Positions 21,374-29,286 of a DNA stretch of 64,000 nt are shown here, in pieces. Origin of the DNA: Psychrobacter sp. PL19 (lineage in GTDB: Bacteria > Pseudomonadota > Gammaproteobacteria > Pseudomonadales > Moraxellaceae); the NCBI RefSeq assembly GCF_017875835.1, contig NZ_JAGING010000001.1, positions 868,001-932,000 of the forward strand, written 5' to 3'. Each line of letters starts with the position of its first letter. Within the stretch, counting starts at the first letter, position 1. The notes beneath the pieces are model-generated. The model ran no database searches. It was not told the DNA's origin and worked only from the letters and a program-made list of their open reading frames with translations. The position numbers were made by a program, and so were the translations under genes.

Positions 21374-22659
21374 GTCCAGAAATTATTGGTGCTATCGGTT
21401 TAGTGTGTATGATTTTACTAGTCATCGGCAGGGTGCCGGTTGCTTTGGCAATGTTAGGCGTAGGGCTAGTAGGTTTTGGGGCAGTAACTGCTCCTAGCAA
21501 CGCCCTACAGATGTTAAAAGACGTTCCAGTAGATGTGTTAGCAAAATATGATTTTAGTGCCATTCCTCTATTCATATTAATGGGGGTGTTTGCTACGCAT
21601 TCTGGTATGGCAAGTAAGCTCTTTGAATCCACTCGTACTATCTTTGGTGGTGTTAGAGGCAGCCTTGGGATTGCGGGTATTGGCTCATCAGGTATCTTTG
21701 CCTCTATTTCCGGATCATCGTTAGCGACTGCGTCTACGATGGCTCGAGTGGCATTGCCACAAATGGAAAAATACGGTTATCAGCCGGGTTTTGCCTGTGG
21801 GGTTTTAGCCGCTGGTGGGACCTTAGGTATTATGATTCCACCCAGTATCGCGCTGCTGGTTTATGCCATTTTGACCCAACAATCGGTTGGCGATATGTTT
21901 ATTGCTGGGTTTTTGCCGGGTGTGCTAGGCATGGTTATGTATTCGATTACTGTGATGATCATGGTGCGCTGGAAGCCGCATCTCGCACCACGCGGCGAGC
22001 GAACCCCATGGAAAGCTAAGATAGTGTCTCTGACTGGTCTTATCCCTTTTAGCTTTATTTTCATTATTATTATCGCCGGTATTTTCTTTGGCTTATTTAC
22101 CCCCACTGAAGGGGCAGCAGTAGGAGCCTTTGCTTCTTGGGGCTATGCTGCTGTCAAAGGCATGAGACTCGATGGGTTAAAGCGTTCCTTAATTGAGACC
22201 TTAGCGTTATCTGCGGTGGTATTCTTTATGCTATTAGGGGCAGAAGCGCTCGGCTACTTTATCTCTGTATCACAAATGTCTAATACCCTAGCAGCGTGGA
22301 TTGGTGGTTTAGACGTTAGTCCAATGGTGGTGTTAATCTGCATCCTGATCATGTACTTTTTGCTTGGGTTGTTTATGGATGCCCTAGCGATGTTGGTGAT
22401 CACCATTCCTGTGGTATATCCTATTATTCTAGCATTAGGTTTTGATCCCGTTTGGTTTGGTATCATTGCGGTATTAACTGTAGAGCTTGGGCTCATTACC
22501 CCGCCCATGGGCATGAATATCTTTGTGATTAAAGCGGTAGCCCCGCACATCAAGCTTGCGGATATGTTTCGCGGGGTAGCGCCCTTTATTGTCTCTGATT
22601 TGATTCGATTGATTGTTTTGGTATCCTTCCCAGCCATATCTTTAGTGTTATTAAGTTGA
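21370..22659 (+). CDS. dctM: TRAP transporter large permease subunit DctM
   Basis: 429 residues, about 12 membrane spans, the ion-coupled transport subunit. Family landmarks: IGRVPVALAMLGVGLVG at the N-terminus, SGIFASISGSSLATASTMARVALPQM (the conserved SGSS hairpin loop) near 105-130, GGTLGIMIPPSIALLVYAILT near 148-168, and GLITPPMGMNIFVIK near 377-391, the second conserved hairpin. Full length. It ends the dctPQM operon before a strong terminator. Confidence 0.96.
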   Translation: MSPEIIGAIGLVCMILLVIGRVPVALAMLGVGLVGFGAVTAPSNALQMLKDVPVDVLAKYDFSAIPLFILMGVFATHSGMASKLFESTRTIFGGVRGSLGIAGIGSSGIFASISGSSLATASTMARVALPQMEKYGYQPGFACGVLAAGGTLGIMIPPSIALLVYAILTQQSVGDMFIAGFLPGVLGMVMYSITVMIMVRWKPHLAPRGERTPWKAKIVSLTGLIPFSFIFIIIIAGIFFGLFTPTEGAAVGAFASWGYAAVKGMRLDGLKRSLIETLALSAVVFFMLLGAEALGYFISVSQMSNTLAAWIGGLDVSPMVVLICILIMYFLLGLFMDALAMLVITIPVVYPIILALGFDPVWFGIIAVLTVELGLITPPMGMNIFVIKAVAPHIKLADMFRGVAPFIVSDLIRLIVLVSFPAISLVLLS

Positions 22660-22735
22660 GAGTTGTTCATGACAGCTAAATAAACAAGCTATTATTAAAG
22701 TTATGAGCGTCAGAGGATTATCGTTAGTTCTTCTC

Positions 22736-22769
22736 ACCATATTGTTGTAATGACAATATGGTTTTTTTA
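22736..22769 (+). terminator. Terminator after dctPQM
   Basis: A 10-bp perfect stem (ACCATATTGT / ACAATATGGT) with a 7-nt loop and seven T residues. Confidence 0.9.
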
Positions 22770-22947
22770 TGCGAGCAGCACTATAGGTTTGATCTTATAG
22801 GTCCAAGACTTTGATAGAGCGATGACCTTATCATAACTTTTCTCCTAATTTTAAAGGCTGATAGATGTAGTAAACTCAATAGACTTTATTCCTGTATTAT
22901 TGACATATAAATAGTATTTCATATCAGCATATATAAGTAGAAAAGTT

Positions 22948-24003
22948 ATGGCAGTCGATTTTAGTAATACTTTAATAGTCGCAATTTCCGCAACGGCACT
23001 TTTTGATTTATCAGAATCCGAGAATTATCTATTGCAACTGTTGCAACAGCATCCTGCTAATAGAGCTATCAAAGAATTTCGGGACTATATGGTGGATCGT
23101 GAAGACGAACCGCTGAGTATTGGTGCCGGCTACCCTTTGATCAAGGCGCTACTTAATCTAAACAATTACTGTAATCAAGGTGTTGGATCAGAATCAGATA
23201 TTGAAACGCCTTTGGTTGAAGTCGTTATCGTCTCAAAGAGTAGCCCTGATACGGGTATTCAAGTACTAAACGCCATTCGTAACCACAAGCTTAATATTTC
23301 ACGCTCAGCCTTTATCTCAGGCAGTCCAATAGCGCCTTATATCAATGATTTTAATGTCGACTTGTTTTTGACCACCAACCGTGATGATGCACAACAGGTA
23401 GCAGATGCAAAAATTTGTGCTTGTGCCATATTGGACGCTACCCCTGTGAATACGTATGAGCTGGATACTGAGCAGCTGCGCATTGCCTTTGATGGTGATG
23501 CGGTATTGTTTGATGATTCTGGAGAGCTTTTGTATAAACAAAAGGGGCTGCGTGCCTTTCATGAGCGTGAAGCGCAGATGCGAGATTTGCCAATAGAAAA
23601 AGGGCCATATGCTGAGCTGTTAATTAAGCTGTCAAAACTACAAGAACGATTACCAGTGGGTATCAATCAATGTCCTATCAGTATTGCATTGGTCACTGCG
23701 CGCAATGCACCAGCTGACTTGCGGGCGATTAAGACGCTACGGGAGTGGGGGGTAGATGTCGATATGGCGTTTTTTTTGGGTGGTCTTGAAAAAACGTCAG
23801 TACTCAAAACCTTCGCGCCACATATCTTTTTCGATGATTCAATTCAGCATATTAATGCCGCGCGCAGTTTTATTCCTACGGCCTTAGTCCCCTATCATTC
23901 AGCCTCTTTATTAAATGGCAGTAGGTATTTAAGTTTTAGCAAAGACGCCTCATTACTAAATTTTATCCCAGTCCAAAAGTCACTTTTTTCAGTGAATAAT
24001 TAA
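22948..24003 (+). CDS. Cytosolic 5'-nucleotidase (5-nucleotidase family, PF06189 type)
   Basis: 351 residues resembling the bacterial relatives of vertebrate cytosolic 5'-nucleotidase I. Visible family segments are VVIVSKSSPDTGIQVLNAI (residues 91-109), RIAFDGDAVLFDDSGELLYKQKGLRAFHERE with the DGDAVLFDD haloacid-dehalogenase-like aspartate motif near 178-186, CPISIALVTARNAPADLRAIKTLREWGVDVDMAFFLGGLEKTSVL near 244-287, and the FDDS acid motif near 297. Expected to dephosphorylate nucleoside monophosphates in the cytoplasm; base preference unknown. Monocistronic. The ATG has only a weak AGAAAAG site. Confidence 0.88.
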   Translation: MAVDFSNTLIVAISATALFDLSESENYLLQLLQQHPANRAIKEFRDYMVDREDEPLSIGAGYPLIKALLNLNNYCNQGVGSESDIETPLVEVVIVSKSSPDTGIQVLNAIRNHKLNISRSAFISGSPIAPYINDFNVDLFLTTNRDDAQQVADAKICACAILDATPVNTYELDTEQLRIAFDGDAVLFDDSGELLYKQKGLRAFHEREAQMRDLPIEKGPYAELLIKLSKLQERLPVGINQCPISIALVTARNAPADLRAIKTLREWGVDVDMAFFLGGLEKTSVLKTFAPHIFFDDSIQHINAARSFIPTALVPYHSASLLNGSRYLSFSKDASLLNFIPVQKSLFSVNN

Positions 24004-24142
24004 CGGATATCTTGATTGTTACAATATTTCTAGTGTAATTAACCTGATACGTTTGGATTATTCTATTTCATAGTAAAATTGATCTTTGACATAAAGTACG
24101 TAACGTATTTGGTTTGATTGAGACATAAGAGGGTAGCGGAGT

Positions 24143-24754
24143 ATGAACTGGCAGCAATTACTAACACTGATTATGGCGCGATTGAAGCAGGTTATTGGCT
24201 TATATATTCTGGTGCTGATACCAATGTGGGGCCTGTTTATTTTTAATAAAGCAATACTATTTGGCCTTTGGAATATTTTTGGTATCGTACCCCGCACCCT
24301 AGATTTACGCAGCATTATCGGTGTGTTCACTTCATGGACTATGCACGGTAACTTTGCCCACTTATTAGGCAATACCTTAGTATTGTTACAGATTTTGTTT
24401 TTGTTTGGTTTGTTTGAAAATAATGCTTATCGGACTATCCTCAAGCTCATTGTCGCTTCAGGGGTGATGACTTGGCTGATAGGCTCACCGTTATCAATTC
24501 ATATTGGTGCGTCAGGGCTGTGTTTTGCGATGCTCGGCTATATGATAGGAGGAGCCGTGTTTGCGAGGCGTTGGGGCTATCTGATTGCTTGTATTGTAAT
24601 GGGAACAGGGTATTGGCTCACTATCAAGCAAGGTTTGATTCCGCAACAGGGTATCTCATTTGCGGCGCACTTTGGCGGTCTATGCGCCGGTTTATTGTTA
24701 GGGGCGAGCTCGAAACATGCCTATACCAGCATCACTAAGTATGCACACAAGTGA
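24143..24754 (+). CDS. Rhomboid-family intramembrane serine protease
   Basis: 203 residues, six hydrophobic segments. The rhomboid landmarks are HGNFAHLLGNTLVL (residues 73-86, with His/Asn supporting the active site), the catalytic serine in IGASGLCFAMLGYMIG (near 120), and the catalytic histidine in AAHFGGLCAGLLLG near 178. It should cleave membrane proteins within the inner membrane; substrates unknown. The ATG is preceded by GAGGGTAGCGGAGT. Converges with the small membrane-protein gene at 24793. Confidence 0.88.
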   Translation: MNWQQLLTLIMARLKQVIGLYILVLIPMWGLFIFNKAILFGLWNIFGIVPRTLDLRSIIGVFTSWTMHGNFAHLLGNTLVLLQILFLFGLFENNAYRTILKLIVASGVMTWLIGSPLSIHIGASGLCFAMLGYMIGGAVFARRWGYLIACIVMGTGYWLTIKQGLIPQQGISFAAHFGGLCAGLLLGASSKHAYTSITKYAHK

Positions 24755-24792
24755 TCTATCGCTGTTTATAGTGATGCCTATAAGCATATCGT

Positions 24793-25338
24793 TTAGCGGT
24801 TGTTTGAACATACACTAATAAATAATGGATCACCTTGTGCTAAAGCACGCCATTTAGTGGTCTGTTCAACGTATTCATTAATGGTTAGCTTACTGTCTTT
24901 CGCGGGTATAATATAGTCTGCGCGCGCTGGCGCCACACAATCAATAACTTGTAGGATTTGCTGAACACTCATGCGTCTTTCAAATAAATACAAGTTAACC
25001 AAATATATATCTTGGTCGTCTACTTGAGCACTTGCATGACCACTGTCTGCGGCTATGAAGCGTACTGTTTGTGGTTTGATATAGGACCACGGGCGAAACC
25101 AGATACTCTTTTCAATGGTCTTAATGACCGTCATGCCTTCAGGAAGCTGAGCCACTTGCTGACTGTACCAGTTGTACTCTTGGTGTATTTGAAAACCAAA
25201 GATGCCAGCCGCACCAAATAATGGGATAAGCCACTTAGGTGCCTTTTTACCTGCCAGTTTGCTGAGGTGAGTTATGACGAGTGCTACCCCAGCTAGGCCG
25301 AATCCGGCGGCAATGGTAGCGATAAACTCAAAAAGCAT
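24793..25338 (-). CDS. Hypothetical membrane-anchored protein
   Basis: 181 residues from the ATG at 25338, chosen because AAGGAAAAG lies directly upstream; the open frame extends 19 codons further without a ribosome site. Two N-terminal hydrophobic segments (about 6-25 and 38-54, MLFEFIATIAAGFGLAGVAL and PKWLIPLFGAAGIFGF) are followed by a soluble region of about 120 residues. The family is not recognised. The layout (two spans plus a soluble domain) suggests an inner-membrane protein. Convergent with the rhomboid gene; no other functional hint. Confidence 0.65.
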   Translation of the reverse strand: MLFEFIATIAAGFGLAGVALVITHLSKLAGKKAPKWLIPLFGAAGIFGFQIHQEYNWYSQQVAQLPEGMTVIKTIEKSIWFRPWSYIKPQTVRFIAADSGHASAQVDDQDIYLVNLYLFERRMSVQQILQVIDCVAPARADYIIPAKDSKLTINEYVEQTTKWRALAQGDPLFISVCSNNR

Positions 25339-25521
25339 AAGACTTTTCCTTAACGCAATCAGCGCATTTAATACCAATATCAAAAAATAAGCCAACGTGG
25401 TCAGACTTTCTAAGCCTACTCATTATAGTACTGGCCGTTGTCTTTCTCGTTTGCTTTAATTTTTAGAAACGGGTTAACCAAATAATCGCTTGTCATAAAT
25501 ATCTATTCATAACAACCTTGG

Positions 25522-25563
25522 GATAAAAAAATCACTCACAAGCAGCTGCTGCCTGTGAGTGAT
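25522..25563 (-). terminator. Terminator of the DUF4212/symporter operon
   Basis: Inverted repeat ATCACTCACA ... TGTGAGTGAT with an inner palindrome AGCAGCTGCT. Read on the minus strand it is followed by seven T residues. Confidence 0.88.
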
Positions 25564-25615
25564 AGATGTGTTACCAGTGATACATGTCTAGCAGCTAAGC
25601 TTAGTGAATAACAGC

Positions 25616-27484
25616 TTAGTGGTCAACCGCACCGCCAGCACCACGTGGAGAACGTACGCTCTCCACCAGCTCTTGGATATGTGCCGGTGGTGGCGCAGTA
25701 GAATAAGAGACAATAAATGCGACGATAAAGTTAAGCAACGCACCAACCGCGCCGAATGACAATGGCGAGATCCCAAACAACCAATACTCTTCAGTATCAG
25801 GGAAGTTGGCAGTACCAGTGATAAAGAACCAGCCTTTGAAAACAAAGATATAAACTAGGATAGTAATCAGACCCGTTAACATACCAGCGATCGCGCCAAG
25901 ATTGTTAATACGCTTAGAGAAAATACCCATCATTAGTACAGGGAACAGTGATGCCCCTGCAATACCAAAGGCTAATGCAACCACCTGGGCGGCAAACCCT
26001 GGTGGATTAATACCCAACCATGTGGCAACGACAATCGCCACACCCATAGTGATACGTGCCACTTTTAGCTCGTCTTTATCACTGATGTTTGGATTGAGGT
26101 TTCTTTTAATCAAGTCATGACTGATCGCTGATGAGATGGCGAGTAGTAGGCCAGCTGCCGTTGATAACGCTGCTGCCAAACCACCTGCGGCGATAAGTCC
26201 AATGACCCAACCTGGCAACTGTGCAATTTCGGGGTTAGCCAATACTAGGATATCAGCGTTTACGTCTAACTCATTACCTTTCCAGCCCGCATCAGTAAAG
26301 CGTCCATCGAGCTCTAAGTCATGCGCTGCTTGTGCTTTTTCAACTGCCGCAGTCGCTGCAGCAACATCGCCGCCATCAGCTTGAGCTGCAGTTAATGCAA
26401 GCTCTGCTGCACCAAGCCCGCTATCGCTATACATCTGAATACGGCCATCGTTATTCAAATCGTTGTACTTGATTAGACCGGTGTCTTCCCAAGTATTCAT
26501 CCAATCCGGACGCTGATCATAGGTAAGCGCTGGTTGGTCAACACCTTGTGGGTAGACAGTATCGATTAAGTTTAGACGCGCCATAGCACCTACTGCTGGA
26601 GCAGTGAAGTATAGTAGCGATATAAATACGAGTGTCCAACCGGCTGTCCAGCGGGCATCCGCAACCTTGGGTACTGTGAAGAAGCGAATGATAACGTGCG
26701 GTAGACCGGCTGTACCAATCATAAGTGATAAGGTAAATAGTACCATGTTGAGCTTGTTAGGTACGTCAGCCGTATAAGAAGCAAAACCCAAGTCGGTAAC
26801 CACTTGATTAAGCTTGGTTAATATCGGTAAACCTGATTCAGTATGGGTTGAAAATAAGCCTAAGCCTGGAATTGGGTTGCCAGTTAACTCAAGTGAGATG
26901 AAGACCGCAGGAATCGTATAAGCAATCATTAGAACCACATACTGCGCAACCTGCGTGTAGGTAATTCCTTTCATACCGCCAAGTACGGCGTAGAAAAATA
27001 CGACGACAGCAGCAATAAGCAGTCCGGTCGTATTTTCAACTTCTAAGAAGCGTGAGAATGCAACACCAGCACCAGTCATCTGACCGATAACGTAAGTAGT
27101 GGATGCGACAATCAAACACACGACTGCAATCATGGCGGCGGTCTTTGAATAGAAGCGATCACCAATAAAGTCAGGCACTGTAAACTTACCGAACTTACGT
27201 AAATAAGGTGCTAATAGCATTGCTAGTAGTACATAACCACCGGTCCAACCCATCAAGTAAGTTGATGCGCCATAACCGCTAGCAGCAATTAGACCTGCCA
27301 TTGAGATAAATGACGCGGCACTCATCCAATCCGCAGCCGTTGCCATACCGTTCACTACCGGATGCACACCGCCGCCAGCCACATAGAACTCGCTAGTGGT
27401 ACCAGCGCGCGCCCAAATCGCAATACCGAAATACAGAGCGAAGGATAGACCCACAAAAATAATATTAATTGTAAATTGACTCAT
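25616..27484 (-). CDS. Sodium:solute symporter (ActP-like, paired with DUF4212 subunit)
   Basis: 622 residues of the sodium/solute symporter family. Hallmarks are AWARAGTTSEFYVAGGGVHPVVNGMATAADWMSAASFISMAGLI at the N-terminus (the conserved GG...D(W)xSAASF segment), GGMKGITYTQVAQY near 167-180 and the SSAISHDLIKRNLNP segment near 456-470. A roughly 115-residue hydrophilic insert between spans (about 300-415) contains NDLNNDGRIQMYSD, close to an EF-hand calcium loop. The large form with a DUF4212 partner gene 4 bp upstream matches a known subgroup (TIGR03648-like). Substrate probably acetate or another short organic acid, by homology only. Confidence 0.92.
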   Translation of the reverse strand: MSQFTINIIFVGLSFALYFGIAIWARAGTTSEFYVAGGGVHPVVNGMATAADWMSAASFISMAGLIAASGYGASTYLMGWTGGYVLLAMLLAPYLRKFGKFTVPDFIGDRFYSKTAAMIAVVCLIVASTTYVIGQMTGAGVAFSRFLEVENTTGLLIAAVVVFFYAVLGGMKGITYTQVAQYVVLMIAYTIPAVFISLELTGNPIPGLGLFSTHTESGLPILTKLNQVVTDLGFASYTADVPNKLNMVLFTLSLMIGTAGLPHVIIRFFTVPKVADARWTAGWTLVFISLLYFTAPAVGAMARLNLIDTVYPQGVDQPALTYDQRPDWMNTWEDTGLIKYNDLNNDGRIQMYSDSGLGAAELALTAAQADGGDVAAATAAVEKAQAAHDLELDGRFTDAGWKGNELDVNADILVLANPEIAQLPGWVIGLIAAGGLAAALSTAAGLLLAISSAISHDLIKRNLNPNISDKDELKVARITMGVAIVVATWLGINPPGFAAQVVALAFGIAGASLFPVLMMGIFSKRINNLGAIAGMLTGLITILVYIFVFKGWFFITGTANFPDTEEYWLFGISPLSFGAVGALLNFIVAFIVSYSTAPPPAHIQELVESVRSPRGAGGAVDH

Positions 27485-27488
27485 AGGG

Positions 27489-27749
27489 CTATTCCTCGTC
27501 TACACCATATTGTTTATCTAGTTTATTCATACGCCACGCGTAGAAGAAAATTAAAATGATAAAGACTGCGATGGACCCTTGCTGAGCGAACCAAAAGCCT
27601 AAATCAGTACCGCCTATGGCGATACCTGATAATAATGGACGTAACAAGATTGCAAACCCATATGAAACTAGTGCCCATATGATTAGACTACCTATAATGA
27701 GACGAATATTGGCGCGCCAATAACCGGATGGATCGTTGTGGTTCTCCAT
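27489..27749 (-). CDS. DUF4212 small membrane subunit of symporter
   Basis: 86 residues with two hydrophobic segments (about 12-32 and 48-68) and the DUF4212 pattern YWRANIRLIIGSLIIWALVSYGFAILL then FWFAQQGSIAVFIILIFFYAWRMNKLD. Always found beside large sodium:solute symporters, where it is thought to be an accessory subunit. Ribosome site AAGGAG upstream of the ATG; 4 bp separate its stop from the symporter start, so they form one operon. Confidence 0.92.
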   Translation of the reverse strand: MENHNDPSGYWRANIRLIIGSLIIWALVSYGFAILLRPLLSGIAIGGTDLGFWFAQQGSIAVFIILIFFYAWRMNKLDKQYGVDEE

Positions 27750-28389
27750 AGGACAACTCCTTTTGCCTGAAATAAAAACAGAGTTACTAATTAGGATCTA
27801 ACAAGTCATTGTGGTTTAGCGTCCATCGCACGGTGCGATAGGGTGTCTATAATAAAATCACGAGATTTATTTCATAGACTGCTAAAGCAGAATGACCAAC
27901 TAGTATTAGTAATCAAAAACTATCAACCAAGTTTTACGCCATTTCCTATAACTTCATAACTCATAAAAATAGCCATAAACTGCTTAGTACTAAACTGCGA
28001 TCTAAAAATAATGGGGTTAATCGTCTGAAAGAGAGCAAGATAACTGCATAGTATTGCTCATTATTATGGCTGCGATCAAGTGTATTGTATGAACATAATA
28101 ATATTCATTCAGGAAAGTCGATGGGACCTGACAATCCGCTGTTTTATTACCACTGTTTTATTATAGTTTTTATCTTTTTGATAATATCTATTAAAATTTT
28201 TAGTCTTTAATTATTCATGCCAATAAGTATTGAGGCAGATAGTTGTGAACTTATTAGGAATATATACAATAATGACCTGATTAACAATAAATAAATTTAA
28301 ATTACTTTATGTAACTAAATATTTACTTAATAGAAAGTATGGCGAACTTATGTTAGCAAAATTTATTAAAGCAACTGATACTGTTGGTA

Positions 28390-28433
28390 TTATCATATAA
28401 AGCCCATGCTTATAACAAGGGTTTTTATGATAA
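28390..28433. other. Isolated hairpin
   Basis: TTATCATATAAAGCCC (28390-28405) against GGGTTTTTATGATAA (28419-28433), a near-perfect stem of about 15 bp with a 13-nt loop. A 16-codon ORF (ATG at about 28350) ends inside the left arm. It is not next to any intact gene. Confidence 0.5.
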
Positions 28434-28683
28434 TTATCTTGAAGCGTATACATAGCACATGGTATTTATCTCAGAAATAGAGTCCGTAGAATGATAAGCA
28501 AGTATTATGATCATAAATATATTTAATTTATTTAGTAACAAGACAGAAATTTTATAGCAAATTTATTTTTAAAGATTTAATAAAAATTGGATAACGATTA
28601 ATTAATTTAACAATTGTCTATTAATAACTAATTAAAAAACCTTTTAAAAGTTCAGTAAAAATAATCGATGAGATAAAGTCTGA

Positions 28684-28708
28684 AACAGTTAACAGTTAAC
28701 AGTTAACA
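28684..28708. repeat. Heptamer microsatellite (TTAACAG)
   Basis: About 3.5 direct copies of TTAACAG in non-coding AT-rich DNA. Confidence 0.7.
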
Positions 28709-28811
28709 GTCATATTGTCAGTTAAAATGTAGCGACGTAATAATGGCTATTTTCTTTATAAATACTTTGATTGACTTGTAAACAGTGATAAGTAGATAAA
28801 AAGCAACATAG

Positions 28812-29162
28812 ATCTCATTTATTGCTAATTATAGTTATGGTGAGTCTAACCTCGAATTTATCTCTGGTGCCAGAAACGCTAAAGTAATGATTATGGTTTT
28901 CCGTTTCTTAGTGCTTGGTATGGTATTTATCGGGGCAGTAGCCAGCCTACCGGCTATTTGGAACTTTGCAGACTTATCAATGGGATTGATGGCATTAACT
29001 AACTTAGTGGCTATTGTGCTCTTGTCACCCGTGGCGCTTAGAATATTGCGTGATTACGAGCGGCAAATCAAGGAAGGCAAGACGGGTGAGCAAATTAAAT
29101 TTAACCCCGATGATTTTGTTAAGCTTAAAGATGAAGCTAATCGAGAGGCATGGAAAGATTAA
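28812..29162 (+). pseudogene. C-terminal relic of an AGCS-family alanine/glycine:sodium symporter
   Basis: In one frame from 28812 to the stop at 29162 the translation reads like the last ~115 residues of an AGCS symporter: FIANYSYGESNLEFISGARN, then VFRFLVLGMVFIGAVASLPAIWNFADL and GLMALTNLVAIVLLSPVALRILRDY. A 91-residue ORF starting at 28887 is contained in it but has no ribosome site, and its homology continues upstream of that ATG to an in-frame TAG at 28809. Intact AGCS proteins have 440-550 residues; nothing upstream encodes the rest. The 16-codon ORF at 28350 may be the original N-terminus, but that is weak. Best read as a deletion-type pseudogene. Confidence 0.75.
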
Positions 29163-29187
29163 AGTAAACAGCTATAAAACAGTTTAG

Positions 29188-29230
29188 ACAAACAAAAACC
29201 CCATTCATAGTGAATGGGGTTTTTGTTTGT
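29188..29230. terminator. Bidirectional terminator
   Basis: A near-perfect 20-bp stem (AAACAAAAACCCCATTCA / TGAATGGGGTTTTTGTTT) with a 3-nt loop. It probably once ended the symporter gene and also ends the ETF-QO transcript from the right. Confidence 0.9.
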
Positions 29231-29286
29231 TGCAGGTTAATAGTAGTGAGCAATTGTTTTATAAATGCCTAATAACTGTTTAACCA

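Larger units (their letters stand above)
27750..28811. other. Long AT-rich gene-free stretch
   Basis: About 1.06 kb without a convincing gene. It holds the upstream region of the DUF4212 operon at its left end, a strong hairpin at 28390-28433, and a TTAACAG heptamer repeated about three and a half times at 28684-28708. Part of it may be the decayed interior of the amino-acid symporter gene whose C-terminus survives to the right. Confidence 0.5.

Noticed and set aside
28887..29162. 91-residue 'small membrane protein'
   Set aside because: Its sequence is the C-terminus of an AGCS symporter, and homology continues upstream of its ATG; recorded as a pseudogene.
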